The notes beneath the pieces are model-generated. The model worked only from the letters and a program-made list of their open reading frames with translations. It was not told the DNA's origin and did no database searches. Positions 17,727 to 26,714 of a DNA stretch of 64,000 nt are shown here, piece after piece (the stretch's first letter is position 1; each line of letters begins with the position of its first letter). The position numbers and the translations under genes were made by a program. Source of the DNA: Methanolobus tindarius DSM 2278 (GTDB lineage Archaea > Halobacteriota > Methanosarcinia > Methanosarcinales > Methanosarcinaceae); contig NZ_AZAJ01000001.1 of assembly GCF_000504205.1 (NCBI RefSeq), positions 1,152,879 to 1,216,878 of the forward strand, written 5' to 3'.

Positions 17727-18875
17727 TCATACAGCACAGCTCAATGTAGTGTGGCTGGAGCGACTGCATTTGATATGTTTGCTTAGCAACTCAAAGTATA
17801 CCAGAATTGTCAGAAGCATAAACATTACCAGAATTCCATAAAGAACAATGTTGTTAAACACAATCCTGTGAGCAAATGAACCAAGAACTGCAAATGCTAC
17901 CAGTGGACAGATGAGTCCCCATTGGGTCACATAGAACTCTTTGAAATGGTTATTCCTGAAGTAGTCTATCAAAAGGGAGAAACCAAAGAGCATGTACCAG
18001 ATTTCAAATGCAAAAGCCAGTCCGACTACAAAATAGAAATAAGCGCCCAGTTCAAATCCATATGTTCTTTCAAGGAAATGACCAAGCCTGAAACCACTTA
18101 TTGCATAGAGCGTTATGTTGGGTATAACTATCAGGAAGCTTGGCAAAAAGTGCTTTTCCGGAAGACCCGGGGATTGGAAATGGCTCTTGAAAAGTATAAC
18201 CATTTTTACAAACAGCAGGAACATTCCCATTGAACCGGATATTAGGGACATGAAAGCTGCGGTATTTGCAATTGTATTATCGCTTGCCATTGCGGCAATT
18301 CCTGTCCCAACAACTGTAAGCATTCCCAAAAGGAACGGATGCAGCAGCCAGCCGAAATTAATCTTATTGATATCAAATCCATTCTTGAAAGAGATTTCCA
18401 GAAGCCTGATCTCAGTAAACAACACCAGAATAAAGAACAGTGACCAGAATATCATTGCCGGGAAGAAGAGTGCTGCAAAATTACCTGACAGTACTGGCAA
18501 AAAATACCTCAGTGGGCCTATCATAACGTTCATGGACATGATATATGATATTAGAGGTGCCAGAATTCCGGTATTTCTCAATGGATCTTTAATAAGAGAT
18601 GAGAAACTATCGGTTTTCATCCACCTTACAAGCTTGATTGTAAATATTATGGTCAGAGCAAAGTGAATTAAAGTGAACAATATCATTACAAACTCCAGCA
18701 GGTAATAATAGAGTACCTGATAGGAGGATAAATCCATAGACCATAACTGTGCCCTTGTTATCAGGCCGGCACCGTGATCCAGTGTATATTGCATCAGTAC
18801 AAATGGCATTACTGCGATTCCGCCGGCACCGAGTGAAGCCAGAAATGCCAATGGAGTAAATTTCTTAGCATCCAT
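17727..18875 (-). CDS. Ten-helix membrane protein, SLAC1/TehA-like
   Basis: A 382-residue protein with ten hydrophobic helices spread evenly from residue 10 to the C terminus, with few long loops. Ten helices, the length and the absence of large soluble domains fit the SLAC1/TehA (TDT) fold of anion channels and dicarboxylate or tellurite-resistance transporters, but I see no diagnostic motif, so the family is tentative. A GTG six codons upstream is also possible; I chose the ATG at 18875 behind GGGATGAT. The C-terminal tail is short and polar with two cysteines. Monocistronic, with a double-hairpin terminator. Confidence 0.65.
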   Translation of the reverse strand: MDAKKFTPLAFLASLGAGGIAVMPFVLMQYTLDHGAGLITRAQLWSMDLSSYQVLYYYLLEFVMILFTLIHFALTIIFTIKLVRWMKTDSFSSLIKDPLRNTGILAPLISYIMSMNVMIGPLRYFLPVLSGNFAALFFPAMIFWSLFFILVLFTEIRLLEISFKNGFDINKINFGWLLHPFLLGMLTVVGTGIAAMASDNTIANTAAFMSLISGSMGMFLLFVKMVILFKSHFQSPGLPEKHFLPSFLIVIPNITLYAISGFRLGHFLERTYGFELGAYFYFVVGLAFAFEIWYMLFGFSLLIDYFRNNHFKEFYVTQWGLICPLVAFAVLGSFAHRIVFNNIVLYGILVMFMLLTILVYFELLSKHIKCSRSSHTTLSCAV

Positions 18876-19029
18876 ATTTTTATCATCCCACACTTAACTA
18901 ATAAATTAAAATTAATTGTTAATTTTTAATTTATTCTATATAAGATGATAGTGAGTATATAGGCATTGTTGAATGCGGATAAAATCCTGCTAAAAAAGAA
19001 AGTACTCTGGAACCTGAAAATATTCAGGA

Positions 19030-19677
19030 TTATTGCCCCATTGCAAGCATGATAAAACCCGAAGCAATAGGAAGTACCAGATTATCATTTTTAATCAGAT
19101 TAATAAAGGAATTTATGGATGAGCCTGTCCTGAGATCCCTGCCAATTACACTCTCAATGAATAATGCACCGACACTTCCAAAAAGTGCCTGGACAGGTGA
19201 TACAAAAATAACCGTACTTGCAAAAGCTGCAATTATCCCTGCCATTGTGCCTTCATATGTTTTTCTTTCGGAGTAAGGTAAATTATGCTTGCCGAACCTT
19301 TCCCCTGCCACAGTTGCAATGCCATCCCCAAGTGCAGTTATTGCAATTGCAGCACATACAATATTAACAGGGAACAAAAAATATGAGATTAAGATTCCCG
19401 TATTGATAAGCAAAGTTGCTTTTAAGGGAAGATAATTTTCCTTTTTGCGACCCCAGCGGCGGATCATATCACAAACAGGCTGATATTTTGCTTTTCTTAA
19501 AAATGCAAGTGAAACAACCGTTATAAAGAATACAAACTCCAGGAGAAACAGAACATAGAGCGAAATTTCTGTGAAGAAATACACAAGAGGTATGTAAGCA
19601 AGACCTGATATCACATGTACCAGTTTCCTTTCGGAGTCGCCGCCCAGATCATAATCTACTCTGCCATTTTGTGTCAT
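19030..19677 (-). CDS. CTP-dependent polyprenol/diacylglycerol kinase-like membrane protein
   Basis: A 215-residue integral membrane protein. RKLVHVISG near residue 18 and ALGDGIATVAGERFGKH plus RKTYEGT around residues 112-142 are the conserved nucleotide-binding parts of the family that includes dolichol kinase (SEC59), phytol/farnesol kinases and related cytidylyltransferases. In an archaeon the likely substrate is a polyprenol or an isoprenoid lipid, for salvage or for glycosyl-carrier formation; the precise substrate is not readable. Ribosome binding site GGAAG, ATG start. Six to seven helices. Confidence 0.8.
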   Translation of the reverse strand: MTQNGRVDYDLGGDSERKLVHVISGLAYIPLVYFFTEISLYVLFLLEFVFFITVVSLAFLRKAKYQPVCDMIRRWGRKKENYLPLKATLLINTGILISYFLFPVNIVCAAIAITALGDGIATVAGERFGKHNLPYSERKTYEGTMAGIIAAFASTVIFVSPVQALFGSVGALFIESVIGRDLRTGSSINSFINLIKNDNLVLPIASGFIMLAMGQ

Positions 19678-19744
19678 TATGCTTCCTTTCTGAATGGGAG
19701 AAAATTATATTTAAAAATAATTAAGAGTAATTGACTGTAAGGAT

Positions 19745-20272
19745 CTAATCCCTGTAGTCTTTATCTGATTTTGACACACTTTTGAGCCTGTTCACGCCAT
19801 CAATTTCATCTATTACGTCAATAACCGCAGCAGGCACAAGGGATTTCCAATCCTCTCCTCTTAACATCCTTTTTCGAATCTCGCTGCCGGAATAACCTTC
19901 TCTCTGGTACATCGGAGGTTGTTCCACTAAAATCCCGGATTCCTGAAAAAGACGCACAACAAGTGGATTGTTAGAATAGACCACATCAAAAGGTGGTGTC
20001 ATAGAAATAATATGAGAGACCCACACAGCATTTCTTTGCAGGTCTTCCAGAGGAATCGCGTAATGTTTTATACCAGCATCCTCAAGAGCATGCTTGATCA
20101 TCATTACGCGTTCACCTGCAGTAAATGGATTCTTAGGCTCGTGGCTTTTCTGCGCACTGCCTATACCAATTACTACTTCATCTGCATCCCGGGCAATATC
20201 CTTTATTAAAGAGTAGTGTCCAAGATGAAATGGTTGAAAGCGTCCGATATAGAACGCTCTTCTCATGTGCAT
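19745..20272 (-). CDS. nadM: Nicotinamide-nucleotide adenylyltransferase, archaeal type
   Basis: Joins NMN and ATP to NAD. The nucleotidyltransferase motif GRFQPFHLGH at the N terminus and the ISSTKIR-like GSEIRKRM near residue 130 are the family's ATP-binding elements, and the length of about 175 residues matches archaeal NadM. A longer frame would run back into fpoF; the likely start is the ATG at 20272 (or the ATG two codons later), since the conserved sequence begins there. It is 13 nt behind fpoF and probably co-transcribed with mer and fpoF. The C terminus has a lysine- and serine-rich tail. Confidence 0.93.
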   Translation of the reverse strand: MHMRRAFYIGRFQPFHLGHYSLIKDIARDADEVVIGIGSAQKSHEPKNPFTAGERVMMIKHALEDAGIKHYAIPLEDLQRNAVWVSHIISMTPPFDVVYSNNPLVVRLFQESGILVEQPPMYQREGYSGSEIRKRMLRGEDWKSLVPAAVIDVIDEIDGVNRLKSVSKSDKDYRD

Positions 20273-20285
20273 ATATGATAAACCA

Positions 20286-21314
20286 TCAGTGAATGCCACA
20301 TTCGTCGAATGAGAATTTCTCACAGACTTCAAGGTAGTGGCCTGAGTTGTTATCGTGTTTCATCTTAGCAAGTTTCTTGATAAGATCCATTCCTGGCTTT
20401 GGATCTTCCATGATCTCGACCTTATCTTTGATAAGCTCGAACATCTTCTTGCCTACATCAGTTCTTATTAGCACACAGTTCCAGCCATCAGGTGTACCAA
20501 CAGATCCAAGTGATATGTCAGCAGATACTGATGTGTAGTCACAACAGTTGTGGCATGGGTTTCTTGCGTAGTGAGCGACTTCAGGAATCTTTACGCTGTG
20601 AGCTTCGCCGTCCTTTGTGTAGTTCCAGAACTTACCCTTACCGAAGTCCATCTTAACAACGTCTTCAAGATTAAGTCCCATTACTTCAGGAACGATCTTC
20701 TCAGTCATTACGTCATGGTAGAAACTTTCCATGCACAACAGACCAAGGATCACAACGATCTTGTCATTGTTATTCTCAAAAAGGAGACGTGCGCCGTGTG
20801 CCTGGCAAGGTACGCCAATTACACCAATCTTATCGTATTTCTCAAAAGGTTCTCTGAGTGCTGAAAGTACAGAATCGTATGTGTACTTAGTACCTGTTGT
20901 CCTATCAACATCTTCCGGTTTGGTCATAACAATAAGTTCAGTACCCCATGCACCATCTCTGGCGATACCAACAATACAATCTACCGTACCGGTTTCAAGC
21001 AGAGCTTTTGCAAGAATTGAAGTTACACCGCCATCCTGACCGTGTATTGTGCTTTTTGCTCCAAAGAACTCTTTTACGTTTGCAAATTCGTCTTCTACAT
21101 ATCCGTCAATAACAGGACAGAGTCTTCCGCAAGTGAGACACTGCTCACATACATCAGGTGCTGCGCCTTTGACGTAGTATTCTAAATTATCAGGGTCACG
21201 GACTTCTGCATGCTTGTTCATAACAATAGCACCTGCAGGACATGCTGAAACGCATGCCCCACAAGAAGTGCAGACGTCGTGCTCAATGACCTCTAATATT
21301 TTTGGATGGGCCAT
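20286..21314 (-). CDS. fpoF: F420H2 dehydrogenase subunit FpoF
   Basis: Electron-input subunit of the membrane Fpo complex, which oxidises F420H2 and reduces methanophenazine with proton transfer; it binds FAD and F420. The 342-residue protein has two ferredoxin-type clusters (CTSCGACVSACP and CEQCLTCGRLCP in the first 70 residues) and the F420-dependent hydrogenase/dehydrogenase beta-subunit core, including VIGVPCQAHG and a cysteine-rich ARNPCHNCCDY. It resembles the FpoF of Methanosarcina mazei, which like here is separate from the rest of the fpo operon and next to mer. Free FpoF has also been shown to act as an F420H2:ferredoxin oxidoreductase in that genus. Ribosome binding site GGAGG; 29 nt behind mer. 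Confidence 0.95.
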   Translation of the reverse strand: MAHPKILEVIEHDVCTSCGACVSACPAGAIVMNKHAEVRDPDNLEYYVKGAAPDVCEQCLTCGRLCPVIDGYVEDEFANVKEFFGAKSTIHGQDGGVTSILAKALLETGTVDCIVGIARDGAWGTELIVMTKPEDVDRTTGTKYTYDSVLSALREPFEKYDKIGVIGVPCQAHGARLLFENNNDKIVVILGLLCMESFYHDVMTEKIVPEVMGLNLEDVVKMDFGKGKFWNYTKDGEAHSVKIPEVAHYARNPCHNCCDYTSVSADISLGSVGTPDGWNCVLIRTDVGKKMFELIKDKVEIMEDPKPGMDLIKKLAKMKHDNNSGHYLEVCEKFSFDECGIH

Positions 21315-21343
21315 TAACTGCCTCCGACGTTCTTTTCTTTTGT

Positions 21344-22551
<1,208 letters not shown>

Positions 22552-22695
22552 CGTTAGAAGAATTATTATTCATATCTGCGGGGGGATATCGGTGCTTACA
22601 TCTGTATATACCAATATCATGCTACATATTCGCATCTGCAGAAATGACGAATAGAAAGATTTGCGAACAAACAACTTATTGACAGAGTGATCGTC

Positions 22696-22935
22696 ATGAA
22701 ATGCTTTGAATGTGCAAAAAATGGAAAAGACAGTGATACAGTTGCTGTCTGCATAATCTGCGGGAGAGGAGTTTGCAAGGACCACCTTGTAAGAGAAGAA
22801 ACACCTGTATGGGAAGGTGAATACAGTATAAAGCTGAAATGTGGAATGGGAATTTCCTGTGACTACAAGGATGTACAGCACTGGAAGAAAGTGCTCTGTA
22901 TACCATGTCATGAAGCCCTGAAGGAGAACTACTAG
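22696..22935 (+). CDS. DUF2180 zinc-ribbon-like protein, copy 1
   Basis: A 79-residue protein with cysteine pairs typical of DUF2180: CFEC at the start, CIIC around residue 19, C-K-D-H near 27 and a final CIPCH near 70. These are arranged like a treble-clef or B-box zinc site. DUF2180 proteins are found in methanogens and have no known role; binding to partner proteins or redox sensing is possible. I chose ATG 22696, behind GAGTGATC; a GTG three codons earlier is within that ribosome binding site. It is followed 8 nt later by a paralogue. Confidence 0.8.
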   Translation: MKCFECAKNGKDSDTVAVCIICGRGVCKDHLVREETPVWEGEYSIKLKCGMGISCDYKDVQHWKKVLCIPCHEALKENY

Positions 22936-22943
22936 GTGATATC

Positions 22944-23162
22944 ATGATGAAATGTTATGACTGCATGGAAGATGGAAACGATACAGAAGCAACATGCGTC
23001 TGCATTGCCTGCGGAAAGGGTCTCTGTAGCGATCACTGCAAAGAACTTGAACTTCCCGTGACTGTTGGACAGCCACCTAACGTACAGAGACTGCCAAAGG
23101 GACTGCCAAGGATTCTTTGCAAATACTGTTTTGACCAGACAATTGAAGACGGATTCGATTAA
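22944..23162 (+). CDS. DUF2180 zinc-ribbon-like protein, copy 2
   Basis: A 72-residue paralogue of the preceding protein: CYDC, CIAC, C-S-D-H and a late CKYC keep the same spacing, while the middle is shorter and proline-rich (PPNVQRLPKG). Ribosome binding site AGGTGATATC immediately before the ATG. It follows copy 1 after 8 nt. The two copies differ in the loop before the last cysteine pair, so they may form a heterodimer or bind different partners; that is speculation. A bulged hairpin follows the stop. Confidence 0.8.
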   Translation: MMKCYDCMEDGNDTEATCVCIACGKGLCSDHCKELELPVTVGQPPNVQRLPKGLPRILCKYCFDQTIEDGFD

Positions 23163-23187
23163 TCGGGATGGAAACATCCCCGATTTT
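23161..23187 (+). terminator. Hairpin after the DUF2180 pair
   Basis: ATCGGGATG-GAAA-CATCCCCGAT forms a strong stem with a single bulged C and a short T run after it, directly at the stop of the second DUF2180 gene and 33 nt before the next gene. It may end or attenuate transcription. Confidence 0.45.
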
Positions 23188-23219
23188 ATAAGACAATAGA
23201 TAATAAAGGAGAAGAGAAA

Positions 23220-23591
23220 ATGTGCGGAGAAAGAGGTAAAGGATGCGGCGGACACAGAGAAATAATTGATGATATGTCCGACAAGCTGGGATTCACACCA
23301 CAGATATTAGAAACACTTGGAGAACTTGAGCCTGAGTTTTTACAGAAATACAATATGTGTAACCACAGGCTTCTCAAAGATGGTGCACTTCCGGCAAAGA
23401 CAAAAATACTCATGGCACTTGCCATCGTTGCATCCAAGCAGTGTGAGCGCTGTGTCATATCACAGATGAAGAGTGCACTTAAGAGTGGAGCAACAAAAGA
23501 AGAGATCATGGAAGTAATGGATGTCATTTTCATCACATCCGGAGCTCCTGCGGTTGCTGCATGCAGAGATGCACTAAAGCAGCTTAAGTAA
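23220..23591 (+). CDS. Carboxymuconolactone decarboxylase/AhpD-like protein
   Basis: A 123-residue all-helical protein of the AhpD/CMD fold. The core has [13 protein letters not shown] (Cys75 and Cys78) followed by [10 protein letters not shown], the typical CMD pattern. In AhpD proteins a histidine four residues after the second cysteine completes the peroxide-reducing or thiol-relay site; here that place is Gln82, so the relay may work differently. The N terminus has extra cysteines ([11 protein letters not shown]), which could bind metal. Thiol-disulfide chemistry or peroxide defence is a family-level inference. Ribosome binding site GGAG; followed by two hairpins. Confidence 0.85.
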   Translation: MCGERGKGCGGHREIIDDMSDKLGFTPQILETLGELEPEFLQKYNMCNHRLLKDGALPAKTKILMALAIVASKQCERCVISQMKSALKSGATKEEIMEVMDVIFITSGAPAVAACRDALKQLK

Positions 23592-23611
23592 TTATAAACA
23601 GAGAAACAAAG

Positions 23612-23672
23612 CAGAGGATTTGTTTCCTCTGAATTAATTTTGCTCATTGCACCGGTCTGAAAAAACCGGTGC
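23612..23672 (+). terminator. Two consecutive hairpins before the cytochrome gene
   Basis: CAGAGGA/TCCTCTG (23612-23631) and GCACCGGT/ACCGGTGC (23649-23672) are perfect stems of 7 and 8 bp. They separate the CMD-like gene from the cytochrome gene and probably end or reduce read-through, so the cytochrome operon may have its own promoter. Confidence 0.45.
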
Positions 23673-23713
23673 TTCAGCACCAAATAGAAAATCGAATACT
23701 TAGAGGAGAGGAC

Positions 23714-25135
23714 ATGAGGGGGATTTTGGTAAAAGGTAGTTTGTTTTTTGCAATTTTTATTCTGCTACTGGTTAGTGGAAACTTTGCAAATGCAACACCT
23801 GCAACACAGGCTGGAGAATACAGCTCAGACGACTTTGCCTATGAAAGCAGATGCAGACAATGCCATGCAATAATTTACGCTGACTGGGAAGGAACAATGC
23901 ACTTTAACGCATATCTGGACCCATTCTACCTTGAAGAAGTCAAGATAGCAAGCGAAGATACAGATGGCGAGCTGGATGAGTTCTGCTCACGTTGCCACAC
24001 ACCCATAGGAGTCGTCAGCGGTGAAATTCCACCAATTGACGGTTCTGAAATGTCCGATATTGCCAGACTTGGTGTGCAGTGTGATTTCTGTCACGTGGTA
24101 TCAGGAAGCAACGGAACAGGGAATGCTCCTTTCACAGTGAGTCCGGGAGATACGAAATGGGGTCCGTTCAATGATTCAAGAGATGCATATCATAAGTCTG
24201 AATACCTCGAGCTTTATACTCAATCAGAATACTGTGGGATGTGCCATCAGGTGATCAATCCTGTGAACGGACTTGTTATTGATGATACATATTCCACCTG
24301 GAAAGAAAGTCAGTATGCCGAAGAAAATGTGGTATGTCAGGACTGCCATATGACAGAAGGTATAACTGAGTTCAAGGCGAATCCCGGACGTGCCAGTTCA
24401 AGTGCCCCGAAAAGAGATCATATTTCATCACATGACATTGTAGGTGCCAATACCCTGATACCACCAATGTTCGGTGCTGAAAACGTAGCTGAAATGGCAG
24501 TTGAAAGACTGGAAAAAGCCACAACAATTGAATTAACAGCACCTGAAATTGCATCAGCGGGTGATGAAGTCACTATTGATGTAGCCATTACAAACTCAGG
24601 AGCCGGACATAAGATCCCTACCGGGGTATCTGAAATCAGGGAAATATGGCTTGAAGTCACAGCTACAGATGCGAACGGTGAGAGCATATATGATGCAGGT
24701 AGCCTTGATGCGGACGGAAATATTATCGATGCAAAGATGCTGTACAACAATGTCCTTGGAGACACTAACGGCGAAGAAACAAAGAGTTTCTGGCTTGCCG
24801 AAAGCATTCTTGAGGATAATAGAATAGCTCCAAAGGAAACTGTAACCGAACATCACTCGTTTGTTCTTCCGGAGAATGCTGTTTATCCTATTACAGTGGA
24901 AAGTACACTGAAATACAGGTCAGCCCCACAGGATATGATCGATCATCTTCTGGGTGAAGAAACAGAAGTTCCGGTTGTTGACATGAACGAAATGTCTGCA
25001 ATAATTTATGACCCGTCAACACCTGCAAATGAAAGAACCCAGCCCGAACCAGAATCAGAAAGTACACCGGGATTCGGTGTAGTTACTGCTGCAATGGTTC
25101 TTGGATTTACGATGTACGTCTTAAAGAGAAAATAA
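23714..25135 (+). CDS. Secreted pentaheme cytochrome c with PGF-CTERM surface anchor
   Basis: A 473-residue exported protein. A signal peptide (basic start, hydrophobic stretch at about 8-21, ANA cleavage region) is followed by five CxxCH heme sites at residues 47-51, 91-95, 123-127, 174-178 and 208-212. The spacing resembles the cytochrome c554-type multiheme family. Residues about 270-430 look like a beta-rich domain without cysteines, then comes a Pro/Glu/Ser linker and a C-terminal TPGFG motif, hydrophobic helix and KRK, which is the PGF-CTERM archaeosortase signal. The mature protein should be lipid-anchored outside the membrane. Ribosome binding site GAGGAGAGG. The next gene starts 15 nt later. 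It differs from the seven-heme MmcA by heme count. Role in extracellular electron transfer is inference. Confidence 0.9.
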   Translation: MRGILVKGSLFFAIFILLLVSGNFANATPATQAGEYSSDDFAYESRCRQCHAIIYADWEGTMHFNAYLDPFYLEEVKIASEDTDGELDEFCSRCHTPIGVVSGEIPPIDGSEMSDIARLGVQCDFCHVVSGSNGTGNAPFTVSPGDTKWGPFNDSRDAYHKSEYLELYTQSEYCGMCHQVINPVNGLVIDDTYSTWKESQYAEENVVCQDCHMTEGITEFKANPGRASSSAPKRDHISSHDIVGANTLIPPMFGAENVAEMAVERLEKATTIELTAPEIASAGDEVTIDVAITNSGAGHKIPTGVSEIREIWLEVTATDANGESIYDAGSLDADGNIIDAKMLYNNVLGDTNGEETKSFWLAESILEDNRIAPKETVTEHHSFVLPENAVYPITVESTLKYRSAPQDMIDHLLGEETEVPVVDMNEMSAIIYDPSTPANERTQPEPESESTPGFGVVTAAMVLGFTMYVLKRK

Positions 25136-25150
25136 TGGAGGAATACAAAA

Positions 25151-25342
25151 ATGCCACCAGAAGTAGATTTAGATAAATGTGAAGGAATAGGAGCCTGTGC
25201 ACAGGCATGCCCAACAGATGTTATTGAAGTACAGGATGATGCGGATGGAAATCCAAAATCTGTCATCGCACGTCCTGACGACTGTGTGGAATGTGGAAAC
25301 TGTGTTGATGCCTGCCCACAGGAAGCAATAACACTGGAATAA
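25151..25342 (+). CDS. Two-cluster ferredoxin with an incomplete first cluster motif
   Basis: A 63-residue ferredoxin. The second motif is complete (CVECGNCVDACP, cysteines at about 43, 46, 49 and 53). The first reads CEGIGACAQACP: Cys10, Cys16 and Cys20 are present but position 13, where the second ligand should be, is Ile. This cluster may be [3Fe-4S] or a labile [4Fe-4S], so the protein may be of the seven-iron type. The ATG follows AATGGAGG. It lies 15 nt behind the cytochrome gene and 19 nt ahead of a flavoprotein gene, which suggests it carries electrons among the products of this operon. Confidence 0.92.
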   Translation: MPPEVDLDKCEGIGACAQACPTDVIEVQDDADGNPKSVIARPDDCVECGNCVDACPQEAITLE

Positions 25343-25361
25343 ACAAATACGGAGTGCCACC

Positions 25362-25991
25362 ATGTCAGAAGACAGAAGCATTCGCCTGCTGGGTATCTCA
25401 GGAAGCCCCAGGAAGAAGTCCACAGATTATATTGTAAATGAAGCTCTCAGATTTGCACAGGAAAAGTATGATGTTGAGATTGAATATTTCTCTGCCAGAG
25501 GCAAAGAGATGAAATTCTGCATCCACTGTGACTATTGTGTACGCAAGAAAGAAGGCTGTATTCACAAAGATGATCTTGTGGAACTCTACGATAAAATGCT
25601 CTGGGCAGACGCATGGATTATCGGCACTCCGGTATACCAGGGTACTTTAAGTGCCCAGACTAAAACTATTATGGACAGATGCCGCGCTGTTGTTGCACGC
25701 AATCCAAAGTCATTTATGAACAAAGTTGGCGCTGCTGCAGCCGTTGGCGGAGACCGGATGGGCGGACAGGAGCCAGCCATACAAAATATTCTCAATTTCT
25801 ATGTCATCAGTGAAATGATACCCGTTGCAGGCGGATCATTCGGATCAAACCTTGGTGGAACTTTCTGGTCACAGGACAGAGGTGCTGAAGGTGCTGCAGA
25901 AGATTCAGAAGGCATCAGAAGCCTTCACAGGACAATGAACAAACTCATAAAAACGGCCATAGCAACAAAAGACCTGCGCAAGGAGGAGTAA
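25362..25991 (+). CDS. Iron-sulfur flavoprotein, Isf family
   Basis: A 209-residue flavodoxin-fold protein: GISGSPRKKS near residue 11 is the FMN phosphate loop and GTPVYQGTLS near 87 the second FMN loop. The compact cysteine motif C-x2-C-x2-C-x6-C (in FCIHCDYCV and ending EGC) is that of Isf from Methanosarcina, which holds a [4Fe-4S] cluster next to FMN. Isf accepts electrons from ferredoxin and can reduce O2 and H2O2. The neighbouring ferredoxin is an obvious donor. The stop overlaps the ribosome binding site of the next gene. Confidence 0.9.
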   Translation: MSEDRSIRLLGISGSPRKKSTDYIVNEALRFAQEKYDVEIEYFSARGKEMKFCIHCDYCVRKKEGCIHKDDLVELYDKMLWADAWIIGTPVYQGTLSAQTKTIMDRCRAVVARNPKSFMNKVGAAAAVGGDRMGGQEPAIQNILNFYVISEMIPVAGGSFGSNLGGTFWSQDRGAEGAAEDSEGIRSLHRTMNKLIKTAIATKDLRKEE

Positions 25992-25993
25992 AT

Positions 25994-26692
25994 CTGGAAT
26001 TTGAAGAACCTGTTACAGAGATTATAAAGCGGACTTACAACGTAAAAAGTTTCAGGTTCAAGAGACCGGATGACTTTGATTACAAAGCAGGACAATATGT
26101 GATTATCAAGCTGTTCAACGGAGAGAAAAAAATAGGTAAACCATTTACACTTTCCAGCAGTCCAACTGAAAAAGATCATATCGAATTTACAAAAAAGCTC
26201 ACCGGGCATGAATTCTCAAACATGCTTGATGCTATGGTTCCGGGAGACGAAGCAATTATTAAAGGTCCATTTGGTAAACTGACATTTGAGGGTGAACATG
26301 ATAAGATTGCACTTCTTAGTGGCGGAATTGGAATCACACCAATGATCAGTATCTGCAAATACTGCACTGATATGAAACTTGATACGGATATCATGCTGAT
26401 ATGCAGTGACAAAACCGAAGAGGACATGATATTCACAGAAGAACTTGGGGAAATGCAAAAGCAAAACCCAAACCTCAAGGTTTTCAATACCCTCACACGA
26501 GCCTCAGAAAACTGGACAGGATGCAGGGAGCGCATTTGTGAGAATCTTATACTAAGGGAATTACCGGATTATTCTGAAAGAACATTCTACGTATGCGGAC
26601 CGCCTCCCATGGTTGACGCAATGGTGGAACTACTTCAGGCTATGAAAATACCCGACAGTGAGATCAACAAGGAATCACTGATAGGATACTAA
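25994..26692 (+). CDS. FNR-like FAD/NAD(P)H oxidoreductase, CTG start
   Basis: A protein of the ferredoxin-NAD(P)+ reductase superfamily: FAD-binding beta barrel with a GQYV segment near residue 32 and KPFTLSS, a GGIGITP nucleotide-binding loop near 112, and a C-terminal CGPPPMV motif. No ATG, GTG or TTG lies before the FAD domain in this frame; the first such codon is GTG 26099, which would delete the first strands of the barrel. A CTG at 25994 sits 7 nt after AAGGAGG and gives 232 residues with a natural MEFEEPV-type start, so I place the start there. It could link NAD(P)H with the flavoprotein and ferredoxin of the same operon. No 2Fe-2S domain is present. Confidence 0.82.
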   Translation: MEFEEPVTEIIKRTYNVKSFRFKRPDDFDYKAGQYVIIKLFNGEKKIGKPFTLSSSPTEKDHIEFTKKLTGHEFSNMLDAMVPGDEAIIKGPFGKLTFEGEHDKIALLSGGIGITPMISICKYCTDMKLDTDIMLICSDKTEEDMIFTEELGEMQKQNPNLKVFNTLTRASENWTGCRERICENLILRELPDYSERTFYVCGPPPMVDAMVELLQAMKIPDSEINKESLIGY

Positions 26693-26714
26693 AAAAGAAC
26701 AGAAGGCACATATA

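Noticed and set aside
16785-18875. Amber (pyrrolysine) read-through gene near the corrinoid protein
   Set aside because: I looked for a long frame broken by a single TAG next to the corrinoid gene and found none.
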